From Bog-564 sp035509915 (GTDB lineage: Bacteria > Actinomycetota > Acidimicrobiia > Acidimicrobiales > UBA8190), in the NCBI GenBank assembly GCA_035509915.1, contig DATKIB010000002.1, forward strand, positions 1-23,454: 23,454 bases of DNA. Reading direction: 5' to 3'. A model generated the notes under the pieces. The model was given only the letters and a program-made list of their open reading frames with translations. It had not been told where the DNA came from and made no database searches. Shown here one piece after another: positions 15,993 to 23,200 of this stretch (position 1 is the stretch's first letter; every line of letters begins with the position of its first letter). Both the position numbers and the translations under genes were made by a program.

Positions 15993-17468
15993 TCATCGGT
16001 CGTTCCGCGCGCTGTGCCGGGGCAGTCGAAGTTTCGCCACCGCGCCTCGGGTTGAGGCATTCTCTATCAGCACGCCGCCGCCATGGGCTTCTGCCAGGCG
16101 CTGCACGATGGCAAGCCCGAGTCCGGTCCCCTCGGGCTTGGTCGTGAAGAACGGGTCGAACACTCTCGCGGCGACCTCCGGAGCGATTCCCTCACCGCTG
16201 TCCTGCACTGTGATCTCCACTGAGCCGGGGCTCTCGGATACGCCGATGAGGAGCGAGCCGCCTGCGGGCATCGCCTGGTACGCGTTCATCACCAGGTTCG
16301 TGAGCATCTGGGTGAGCTGGATGGGATCGGCCTCGAGGGTGAGATGTGGAACCTCCACCACGACGTCGATGCCCGTAGGGGGCGGGGTTGCCTCGAAGAC
16401 CTCGTCTACCACCGCGCCGAGTTGCAGGTGCACGGGCTCCGGCTCGTGTTCGCGGACGTAAGCGGTGAGATCCTCAGACAGTGCCGCCGCGCGATTGGTC
16501 TGACGCTCGACCATCGACAGGTACCTGTCGACCTCCGGGTCGATGTCCTCGCCGAGTCTGTGGCGGGCAAGGAAGAGGAAGTTCGTCGCGGCTCCAAGTG
16601 GATTGCGCAACTCGTGACCGATCACGGACGCCAACTCGCCGAGCGCAGAAAGGCGCTCTTGGCGAATGAGTTTGGCGTGGGCGTCTTCGAGCTGGGTCAG
16701 TGAGGCTCTGAGCCGGGAGATGTCGTGGCCCGAGACGACGAGGCCCCCGACTGTGGGGTCATCGACGAGGTTCACCATGTTGAGCTCGAATGGCACGGTG
16801 CGGTCTCGATCGCGATCGAGCATCTCCACTTCCGCGGTCGCAGAACCCACTCCCCCTTCTTGGATCTCCAGTGCGCGCGTGATCGCCAGCTCCAAGTCTT
16901 CACGGTCTTCCTCTCGGACCAACTGGGCGAGAGGCCGGCCCTCGACGAGCTCCTGGTCGTGACCGAGCAACCGCGTGATCGCCGCAGAAACGGACGAGAC
17001 CCGCCCTGTTGGGTCTAGGAGCATCAGTACCGTCGAGGCATTGTGGACCAAGGCGCGAAACCGAGCTGTCTCTGAAGAGGCCACCTCCCATCGGCGGCGC
17101 TCTGTGAGGTCCCGGATGCTCAACACGATCCCCGCGATCGCAGGCTCGTGTAGCTGGTTGGCGCCAATGATCTCGACGAGCTTCCACCCGCTTGTCGTGC
17201 GCACCCGTACCTCGATGGGCGTTCCCTGCGCCTTGTTGCGGACGCTGTCGAGAGAGGCCACCGACACACCCATGTCCTCAGGATGTAGCAGCTCCAGGAC
17301 GCTTCGCCCGATGAGAGGGCTGCTCGATTCCCCGAAGAGCAGCTCAGCGGCCCGGTTGGCCCACAGCAGCGTGCCCGACTGGTCGATGACGGCTACGGGA
17401 TCCGCCAGATTCGAGACGAGCAAAGAAAGGTCCAGGGGGCGGGGCGTCTCGCCTGGAGGGCCGCTCAT
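15993..17468 (-). CDS. Soluble PAS-PAS sensor histidine kinase (491 aa)
   Basis: Two PAS sensor domains (about residues 12-125 and 135-250; each ends in a typical SIRDLTERR or SGHDISRLR strand-to-helix exit) precede a HisKA-HATPase_c core. The phosphate-accepting residue is H285 in IGHELRNPLG. ATP-binding boxes follow: N395 in LTNLVMNAYQAMP, D423 in DSGEGIAPE, FFTTKPEGTGLGLA. No membrane helix is present, so the signal is internal, perhaps redox state, oxygen or a small ligand. The ATG at 17468 is preferred; GTG at 17492 would add eight residues. It lies 63 bases downstream of the ferredoxin gene on the same strand, so it may belong to the electron-transfer unit. No response regulator gene is next to it, so the partner is elsewhere. 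Confidence 0.88.
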   Translation of the reverse strand: MSGPPGETPRPLDLSLLVSNLADPVAVIDQSGTLLWANRAAELLFGESSSPLIGRSVLELLHPEDMGVSVASLDSVRNKAQGTPIEVRVRTTSGWKLVEIIGANQLHEPAIAGIVLSIRDLTERRRWEVASSETARFRALVHNASTVLMLLDPTGRVSSVSAAITRLLGHDQELVEGRPLAQLVREEDREDLELAITRALEIQEGGVGSATAEVEMLDRDRDRTVPFELNMVNLVDDPTVGGLVVSGHDISRLRASLTQLEDAHAKLIRQERLSALGELASVIGHELRNPLGAATNFLFLARHRLGEDIDPEVDRYLSMVERQTNRAAALSEDLTAYVREHEPEPVHLQLGAVVDEVFEATPPPTGIDVVVEVPHLTLEADPIQLTQMLTNLVMNAYQAMPAGGSLLIGVSESPGSVEITVQDSGEGIAPEVAARVFDPFFTTKPEGTGLGLAIVQRLAEAHGGGVLIENASTRGAVAKLRLPRHSARNDR

Positions 17469-17531
17469 TGCCTCAAGTCTGTCCCGAACCACCTACCCGG
17501 GCGAGATGACAGCGTCTGCGTCCGGCTCGCT

Positions 17532-17837
17532 TCACATGACTTGTGGCGTTCTCGGCCGAGAGCTCCTTCCGAGGACCTTCGGGGGCGACTGGGGGTTCTG
17601 GGGGTTTTCCTTTGGACCTTTTGGGACCTTCTCGAGAAAAAGAGCCCGTCGTGGACAGTCCTTCACGGCGCGCTTGGCCAGGTCTACGAGGTGTACGGGT
17701 ACTGGACTATCGGGGAGCACGGGATACCCCCATTCGTCCACTCCCACGATCTCAGGAAGGAGCTCGACGCAGTAGCCGAAGGCGTCGCAAGAGATCGGGT
17801 CGACTCGTAGCCGTACCGACGTGGAGGCCAAAGTCAC
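17532..17837 (-). CDS. 3Fe-4S-type ferredoxin with Pro-rich tail (101 aa)
   Basis: A small cytosolic electron carrier of the actinobacterial single-cluster type. Cluster ligands are C17 and C23 (CDAFGYC) and C61 (DCPRRAL); the position that would be the fourth Cys in a 4Fe-4S protein is not Cys, as in the 3Fe-4S carriers that serve P450s. Residues 1-70 are the whole fold. The remaining ~30 residues (KVPKGPKENPQNPQ and on) form a basic, Pro/Asn/Gln-rich tail that this family normally lacks. The GTG start at 17837 is four bases past the NuoF-like stop, so translation is probably coupled and it likely exchanges electrons with that flavoprotein. Confidence 0.88.
   Translation of the reverse strand: MTLASTSVRLRVDPISCDAFGYCVELLPEIVGVDEWGYPVLPDSPVPVHLVDLAKRAVKDCPRRALFLEKVPKGPKENPQNPQSPPKVLGRSSRPRTPQVM
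17589..17606. repeat. Perfect 9-base tandem repeat in the ferredoxin tail
   Basis: CTGGGGGTT occurs twice in direct succession (17589-17597, 17598-17606). On the coding strand it encodes the NPQNPQ part of the low-complexity ferredoxin tail, so slippage may have lengthened that tail. Confidence 0.85.
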
Positions 17838-17841
17838 CTGC

Positions 17842-19176
17842 TCACCCCCGCCTCCCGCTCGACGTCACAGGCCTGACCGTACGGTCGAACGATCGCGGAA
17901 CGCGCAGTACAGGCGAGTGCTCGCAACCTTGGCAGGGCCTGTGGCGAGCGTGTTCTTCGAAGTCAGCCGCAAAGACTGCCAGGGCGCTTCGAACGAGCCG
18001 GACGACGCCATCGGGGTGCCTGCATGCTCCCCTTCCCGCGACTGCATCGAGACGATGGCGGAGCCTCGCCAGGCTGGACCGGTCGCCTTCTCCTCGGGCG
18101 AGTCGTGTTAGATCACCCGCTATAGCGGGAAGGCCGAAGACGCAAGGCCCGCACTGGCCGGCGCTCTCTCCGGCCATGTACGTCGCGATCCTCGCGGTTT
18201 CGGAGACACCACATGAGAAGAGCCCGACGGCTCCGAGCACACCCGCACCCATCGAACTGCCCGCAGCGGCGAGCGGCTGCGGCGCATACAGCGTGTCGAG
18301 CAGGTCGGGATGGAGCCAGGTGCCGCCGTAGCCACCTACGAGCACACCGCACAGCGGCGCTACGAGACCCGCGCGCGTGAGAATCTGTCGGACCGGGGTG
18401 CCGAGCTCCACTTCGTAGACTCCTGGACGCTGAACGGATCCCGACGCACTGACCAGTGCCGTGCCTGGGGCATCGGGGAGTCCAACTGCGCGGAACCAGT
18501 CCGGACCGTGACGCGCGATGAGCGCCACGTGGGCCAGGGTTTCGGCATTGTGCACGAGGGTCGGACGGCGCCTGACCGTGAGGGGGACTCCTTTTTGCTG
18601 ACGAAACGTGGGAGTCGCAGCGCCGCCGGCGATCCAGCTCACGAGTGCGGACTCCTCGCCGCTCACATAACGACCAGGAGGCCGAAGCACCTGCACGTCC
18701 GCTCCCTCGAGCTCGACGGCCCTTCGTTCGTAGATCGCGTCCTCTACCCTGCGCGCACTGTCGGGTCTGTCGTCGGCGACGCAGAAGATGATCTCAGTGG
18801 CGCCCAACGCCGCCGCCGCTAGCTGCGCTCCGTCGAGCACGAGGTGCGGTGCTCCCGAGAGCAGCGCTCGCTCTTTGTCACTGGCGGGCTCTCCCTCCAT
18901 GGCGTTGACCACGAGCAGCGGATGACGAGAGCGGCGAACTGAGTCCCACTTGCGCGCCGATGGGAAGCCGGCGCCTCCACGCCCGGTGAGGCCCGATCGC
19001 CGAATTGCCTCGAGCAGGCGCTCTGAGAAGTGGGAATCGTCGCGCCCGGGAAGAGGGATCGGTCCATGGACGGACAGGTGCGAGCCGAGATCGGCCCTGC
19101 CCGTCTCGTGCCACCCCGCGAGGATCCGCGAAGTCGCGGCAGTGTCGTTGGACCGGTTGGACTCAGTGATCGTCAC
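17842..19176 (-). CDS. NuoF-like NADH:acceptor oxidoreductase flavoprotein (444 aa)
   Basis: Homologous to the 51-kDa NADH-binding subunit of complex I and related NAD-linked enzymes. It carries the FMN/NADH glycine motif GRGGAGFPSARKW (65-77), the NAMEGEPASDKER segment (91-103; canonical DEGEP is MEGEP here), GRYVSGEESAL (168-178), an SLBB-like middle, and the iron-sulfur motif ESAGQCGPC (337-345) with later C385. The first of the four canonical cluster ligands (ESC) is Ala here, and a further CxxC lies at 415-418. The expected job is to take electrons from NADH and pass them on. Its ATG start overlaps the upstream membrane protein gene by 14 bases, and the ferredoxin gene follows four bases after its stop. 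No other complex I genes are nearby, so it is a stand-alone member. Confidence 0.88.
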   Translation of the reverse strand: MTITESNRSNDTAATSRILAGWHETGRADLGSHLSVHGPIPLPGRDDSHFSERLLEAIRRSGLTGRGGAGFPSARKWDSVRRSRHPLLVVNAMEGEPASDKERALLSGAPHLVLDGAQLAAAALGATEIIFCVADDRPDSARRVEDAIYERRAVELEGADVQVLRPPGRYVSGEESALVSWIAGGAATPTFRQQKGVPLTVRRRPTLVHNAETLAHVALIARHGPDWFRAVGLPDAPGTALVSASGSVQRPGVYEVELGTPVRQILTRAGLVAPLCGVLVGGYGGTWLHPDLLDTLYAPQPLAAAGSSMGAGVLGAVGLFSCGVSETARIATYMAGESAGQCGPCVFGLPAIAGDLTRLARGEGDRSSLARLRHRLDAVAGRGACRHPDGVVRLVRSALAVFAADFEEHARHRPCQGCEHSPVLRVPRSFDRTVRPVTSSGRRG

Positions 19177-20293
19177 CGAGGCTCCCTGCCCCTGGGAACG
19201 TCGACTCGAGCTGTCCGGTCAACTGGGTTCCGACTATGGATACGTCGACGCGCAGAAACAGCGAGCCTCCCGCCCGGTCTTGCAGCGAAAGCACGATCCG
19301 AGAACCTTCGAGCGCCACGATGCTCCCCTCGTATTGTCCAGGAACCTCGGGCGGGCCGAAGCTGGCCCGGCTCTGCTGCATGAAGATGCCACCCGAGGAG
19401 TCCGGGCTCCCGATGATGACGATGTCGAGGACCGCGTTCACAGACCCCTGGGTCTGCGCCTTCAAGTCGACCTGTTCCAGTCCGTTCGACTGCGACGACT
19501 GTGATGCCGTGCCAGCGATCGCTGCTGTGAAAGGCGGAGCAGGCACAGAGGTCGAAGAGGGGTCCGCCTGGCTTGGGGGGGCTGTGGACGACGACGGAGA
19601 TGCGGCGACAGCGCTCTGTGAGCCGCCTAACAGCGACGCCGGAGTGCCTGCACGGGCGGCCCACCCTGGTCGTAGAGGCCCGCTCGCCGTCCACGCTGCG
19701 ATGCCGATCACCCCGAGGACGCTCCCCGCGCCGGCAAGCACACGCATCCCTGCCCTGGCGGGCCACCCGTCGGTGATCCGCCATCCCACCGCCGCCAATA
19801 CGGCGGTCACGCACGCGATCGTGAGGAGAACCATCCATCCGAGGCGCGGGTCGGTCCCGGTGCCTAGACCGTGTAGCAGGGCGACGGGCCAGCTCGCATA
19901 AGCGAGCCAGTGAAGCGCTCGCCAGACGCGGTGGCTGATGCGCTGGCGCAGCAAGCTCGAGATCGTGACGGCGAGCAGGAGGTCTACGGCAACGGCGCCG
20001 AGTCCGAGCCAGAGCCGTCGGTAGGAAGAGGTGAAGGGGACGAAGACCGACACCCAACCGATCGGGGCGTAGGAGTCCGTGACTGTGGTGAGGACATGCA
20101 ACGCGATGAAGACCATGCTCAGAAGCGCTACGCGCCGGTGGATCTCCTGAAGCGCGAATCGTGGCCATTGAGCGGTCCCGAAGCGCACCGACGTGAGCAC
20201 TCCGAGGACCACCGTGCCGGTGAGAAGCAACAAGGCCACGACGCCGGTCGCGCGCGTCGTGTACCACAGGTACTGTGACGACGTAGCGATCAT
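19163..20293 (-). CDS. Ferric-reductase-like bis-heme membrane protein with outer C-terminal domain (376 aa)
   Basis: The N-terminal ~175 residues make six probable membrane helices of the ferric reductase/YedZ-like type. Two helix pairs carry spaced histidines, H52/H66 (14 apart) and H128/H141 (13 apart), the expected axial ligands for two b-type hemes stacked across the membrane. A further hydrophobic helix near 184-202 leads into a Ser/Pro/Ala-rich linker (about 225-265) and then a beta-rich soluble domain (about 270-370) that I do not recognise, probably outside the membrane. There is no NAD or FAD reductase domain, so electrons must come from a partner, plausibly the NuoF-like protein and ferredoxin encoded next. 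The ATG at 20293 opens a good first helix but lacks a clear ribosome site. Confidence 0.8.
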   Translation of the reverse strand: MIATSSQYLWYTTRATGVVALLLLTGTVVLGVLTSVRFGTAQWPRFALQEIHRRVALLSMVFIALHVLTTVTDSYAPIGWVSVFVPFTSSYRRLWLGLGAVAVDLLLAVTISSLLRQRISHRVWRALHWLAYASWPVALLHGLGTGTDPRLGWMVLLTIACVTAVLAAVGWRITDGWPARAGMRVLAGAGSVLGVIGIAAWTASGPLRPGWAARAGTPASLLGGSQSAVAASPSSSTAPPSQADPSSTSVPAPPFTAAIAGTASQSSQSNGLEQVDLKAQTQGSVNAVLDIVIIGSPDSSGGIFMQQSRASFGPPEVPGQYEGSIVALEGSRIVLSLQDRAGGSLFLRVDVSIVGTQLTGQLESTFPGAGSLGDDH

Positions 20294-20316
20294 TTGAGCA
20301 ACGGACCGTCGTCAAC

Positions 20317-20667
20317 TCAACGCGACGAGGTCCCTCCCGACACGGCGGTCGGGGTCCTCTGTGTCGGAGCCGGCAAAGTCGCGGGCGGGCTGATCGGACC
20401 TGTTGGGGTGCTCGAAGAGCCGGAGGAGCTAGAGCCGCTCGAAGTGGGCGATCCTGTAGGAGGCTGGGCGGCGGCAGCCGGGCCGCCGGTGGTGGTCGCA
20501 GGTGTGCCCGACCGGCCCGGGATTTGGTGCGCGACGACGCCAACGATCAATGCAACAGCTCCGACGGCACCCGCAGTGGTCCAACGGAATACCCGGCGGA
20601 CGCGCTCGAAGGCGAATGACCGCTGGTCTCCGACGCTCAGGTAACGGGTCTGCTGTGACAACGCCAC
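20317..20667 (-). CDS. Small membrane-anchored Pro/Ser/Thr-rich protein (116 aa), function unknown
   Basis: The first ~28 residues are charged and cytoplasmic-looking, followed by one membrane helix (TTAGAVGAVALIVGVVAH, about 30-48). The rest is a low-complexity tail of Pro, Ser, Thr, Gly and Ala, probably outside the membrane. The GTG start at 20667 is well supported by AAGGAAGGAG six bases upstream (20674-20683). The gene ends 23 bases before the bis-heme protein gene. Near its end, T107-T113 reads TAVSGGT, similar to but not matching the D-x-x-(S/T)-G-A-T motif that ApbE enzymes flavinylate. No domain is recognised. Confidence 0.7.
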   Translation of the reverse strand: MALSQQTRYLSVGDQRSFAFERVRRVFRWTTAGAVGAVALIVGVVAHQIPGRSGTPATTTGGPAAAAQPPTGSPTSSGSSSSGSSSTPTGPISPPATLPAPTQRTPTAVSGGTSSR

Positions 20668-20846
20668 GGCCAGCTCCTTCCTTGCCCATCGTGGGCCTCA
20701 GGACATGACCGCAGCATGAAGAGAAGCTTTGAGACCCCTGTGAGTCCTGTGAGCTGGCGCCGTGAGCTGCAGCATGCAGGCGGCGGCTTGGCGCCTCGAA
20801 GAACAGGTTCCGCGGCTGTGGGCTATCCGATGCCAGGAGTACGCGC
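20668..20846. promoter_or_regulatory. Gap between apbE and the small membrane protein gene, with TGTGAG repeats
   Basis: The 179-base gap is the largest inside the minus-strand electron-transfer unit, so it may hold an internal promoter. CCTGTGAG occurs at 20737-20744 and 20746-20753 (period nine), and GTGAG again at 20762-20766. The ribosome site of the next gene is at 20674-20683. No small gene with a credible start is seen. Confidence 0.4.
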
Positions 20847-21821
20847 TCAGGACAAAGCGCCCGACGGCCATCCCCCGGTGGTGACGACCGTTCCGTCTTG
20901 TCGCACGAGGCGGGCGGGGAGCTCGAGCGCTTCGAGCTCTCCGACGGCTCTCGAGCCCCAGACGATCGCGGCGGTGCTGGCGGCGTTGGCGTCAACGCAA
21001 GTGGCCGCCGCCACCGAAACGAGCTTCCAGTGCTCACTTGCTGAATCACCGGTGAGCGGGTCGATGATGTGGTGGAGGCGACGACCTCCTCGGCGCCAAG
21101 TCCTGACCGCCGTGCTCGAGCTTGCCAGGCCTCCCGAAGACAGGCTCACGACGTGGCCGACCGCCTCGAGCGCTGTGGATGAGTCGACCGAGATCCCAAC
21201 CGCCCAACCTCCAGGTGGGGTCGGACCGGCCACGGACACATCTCCTCCGATGCTGACCAATACCCCCGAACCGGTATCCGACTCGATGTTCGCGGCAGCG
21301 CGATCGGCTGTGAGCGCCTTCGCGCTCGCGCCGAGGTCGAGGCGCAGACCTGCCGGGACGCGCACCGTTCGGCGCGAAGCATCTAGCTCCACGCGCCACC
21401 ACCCTGGTGCGGGGCGAGGCAGCGTCGATAGAGGAGTCGTGATGGAGCGAGCCTCATCGAAGTCGCGGTCATAGCCGAGTTGCTCGATAGCGCCACCCAC
21501 CGTCGGATCCACGGCCCCTCCGGTCCGTGCTGCGACGTCGCAAGCTGTCGCTATCGCCTCGAAGAGCAGCGCGCTGACGCGGACGCTTTCGCCCGGCGAG
21601 GCGTACAACGCCCATATCTCGGAATCCGCTCGGAAGCGGCTGCACGTGCGGTCGATGGCATCGAGCTCTTCCACCAGGATCGCCTGGGCACTCGAGATCC
21701 GATCAGGACGGTCGACCGCCAGGGTAACCGTCGTCCCCAGTGCCCTCATATGGACCACGCCCTCGCCCGGCATTTGATGCGGGGCGGCGGTTCGAAGTTG
21801 CACGTCAGGCATTGCGCTCAT
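20847..21821 (-). CDS. apbE: FAD:protein FMN transferase (ApbE family, 324 aa)
   Basis: ApbE cuts FAD and attaches FMN covalently to a Thr or Ser of a target protein, normally on the outer face of the membrane. Visible family motifs are DRTCSRF (57-63), AVDPTVGG (103-110), LDLGASAKALTAD (161-173), SIGGDVSVAG (190-199), the SGGLASSST-to-HHIIDPLTGD stretch (229-259) and TCVDANAASTA (274-284), whose D277 should bind Mg. No signal peptide or lipobox is apparent, so export or location is unclear. The ATG at 21821 or 21812 could be used; neither has a strong ribosome site. It begins 24 bases after the upstream gene. No typical FMN-binding target domain is encoded in the window. Confidence 0.92.
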   Translation of the reverse strand: MSAMPDVQLRTAAPHQMPGEGVVHMRALGTTVTLAVDRPDRISSAQAILVEELDAIDRTCSRFRADSEIWALYASPGESVRVSALLFEAIATACDVAARTGGAVDPTVGGAIEQLGYDRDFDEARSITTPLSTLPRPAPGWWRVELDASRRTVRVPAGLRLDLGASAKALTADRAAANIESDTGSGVLVSIGGDVSVAGPTPPGGWAVGISVDSSTALEAVGHVVSLSSGGLASSSTAVRTWRRGGRRLHHIIDPLTGDSASEHWKLVSVAAATCVDANAASTAAIVWGSRAVGELEALELPARLVRQDGTVVTTGGWPSGALS

Positions 21822-21845
21822 CGTGTCGCTCGCCCCAGGAGCATC

Positions 21846-23078
21846 TCATCCGGTTAGGCCGGGACGGACGGACATTGTGATGAAGTCCCGAGACCACCAT
21901 GGCTCGAAGTAGCGCCCAGGGCCACCGGCCATGTCCGATATGAGAGTGCTTCCGTTGGTCGAGGAGGCGACGCCGGTCGCAGAAGTAGGGGCATAGGTGG
22001 AGAAGTTGACCCAATCAGTGTTTATGTCGAGCTCCATCGCCCGGATCGCACCTGCGCGTGCTAGCACGTCTGCGAGGTCAGTGATGTTTAGGTTCGGTCC
22101 TCCCACGTACACGAGCGCGCCATCAGCGGTTACGCCGACGCCGGAGCGCCAGACATAGACGTTGTTATTGAGGGTGTAACCCCACTGCGTGGTGTCGTTT
22201 GCATTCAGACCCGGTACCGGCTGGCCGCCGTCGACGATCAAGTTGAGGTTCTGGCGGACCGAGACGACGTTTGCGGTCATCGAGACGTCGCGTCCCCACT
22301 GGCCGACAGTGGACGATCCATCGTTGTAGATCACGAACGACGCGGCGCCTTGTCGCAGCTGGTACACCGTCTTGCCTTGCGTGTAATAGCCACCGTTGGC
22401 ATTGGACATCAAGAATCCCGAGTTGAAGGCGGCGACGAGCGTGCTCGCCGACGGAGCGCTCACGGGTGCCGTGTACTGCCAGGGACCTCCGCCCGGGGTC
22501 GTCGATCCCGAGTACAGCGTCGCGCCGAGGAGCTTGGTGTCGATCCAGGCCACACCCACCACCACGCTCGTGTGGACCGCGTCTGGTCGCATGTAGGCCT
22601 CGTAGACCGCGGGGACGCCGCCCACCGTGCGTCCTGCCGGAGTCCACTGGCCTTCTCCCGAAACAGGGGGGCTGGCGAACGGTGTGATCGGGGCGGGTGC
22701 CGGTAGCTGCGGTATCGCAGCGACCTTCGGAAGTACTGACGAGCGAGAGGACCCCGAGGGAATCGCTCCTTTGGCGGGCTTACCGCCCACGGGAGGTTGG
22801 TGATGGGAGTACCAGGTGTTCTCTGCCCACACGACGATCGAAGCGCCTCCATGATCGCGGAACCACTCCGCCAGACGCCCGGGAACGGTCGTACCCAAGC
22901 CCGGGTTCATGAGAGCAGTTCCAAGCGACCACCAAACGGGGGTGAGCAAGACCACGAGCGCGAGCAAGATGCTCGTGACCTTGTGTCTACGTATCCATCG
23001 CCATCGATGACGTCGGAAGGGTGAGCCGGGGGGAAACGGGACGTTCGGGGCCCTGCGGCTTGGGCGCACGCTCGTCAT
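21846..23078 (-). CDS. Membrane-anchored NAGPA-like (phosphodiester glycosidase family) protein (410 aa)
   Basis: The N-terminus is strongly basic, followed by one helix (about 34-57, SILLALVVLLTPVWWSLGTAL), so the remainder probably faces outward. A Pro-rich linker (about 105-145) leads to a C-terminal domain resembling the NAGPA/phosphodiester glycosidase family: VAAFNSGFLMSNANGGYY, a NLIVDGGQPVPG strand-loop, GALVYVGGPNLNITDLADVLARAG, then AMELDINTDWVNF, where this family usually has its acidic metal or catalytic residues. The human relative uncovers mannose-6-phosphate; bacterial members may act on cell-surface glycans, but substrates are mostly unknown. ATG at 23078 is chosen over GTG at 23084. 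It is the first gene of the minus-strand unit. Confidence 0.72.
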   Translation of the reverse strand: MTSVRPSRRAPNVPFPPGSPFRRHRWRWIRRHKVTSILLALVVLLTPVWWSLGTALMNPGLGTTVPGRLAEWFRDHGGASIVVWAENTWYSHHQPPVGGKPAKGAIPSGSSRSSVLPKVAAIPQLPAPAPITPFASPPVSGEGQWTPAGRTVGGVPAVYEAYMRPDAVHTSVVVGVAWIDTKLLGATLYSGSTTPGGGPWQYTAPVSAPSASTLVAAFNSGFLMSNANGGYYTQGKTVYQLRQGAASFVIYNDGSSTVGQWGRDVSMTANVVSVRQNLNLIVDGGQPVPGLNANDTTQWGYTLNNNVYVWRSGVGVTADGALVYVGGPNLNITDLADVLARAGAIRAMELDINTDWVNFSTYAPTSATGVASSTNGSTLISDMAGGPGRYFEPWWSRDFITMSVRPGLTG

Positions 23079-23200
23079 CGACACACGAAACAGCCTACGG
23101 AGAGCGCCTTACGGCAACGTTAACGGTGACTTCCGCACAGCGATGCACAGCGCCCTGACAGGTCACAGTGAACCCACAGGGTCCGGTTCATGCCGTCGTC
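23079..23200. promoter_or_regulatory. Divergent promoter region of the redox cluster
   Basis: This 122-base gap separates the minus-strand unit from the divergent plus-strand gene. It contains a palindrome CGTTAACG (23118-23125), a direct repeat GCACAGCG (23135-23142 and 23145-23152, ten-base period) and an imperfect inverted repeat GGTCACAGTGAACC (23161-23174). Both directions should be promoted from here, but no clear -35/-10 pair is seen. Confidence 0.45.

Noticed and set aside
17589..17660. G-rich and T-rich run considered as a plus-strand terminator or G-quadruplex element
   Set aside because: The G-runs are inside the ferredoxin coding region and are explained by its Pro-rich tail; only a tandem repeat is supported, with no convincing stem or four evenly spaced G-tracts needed.
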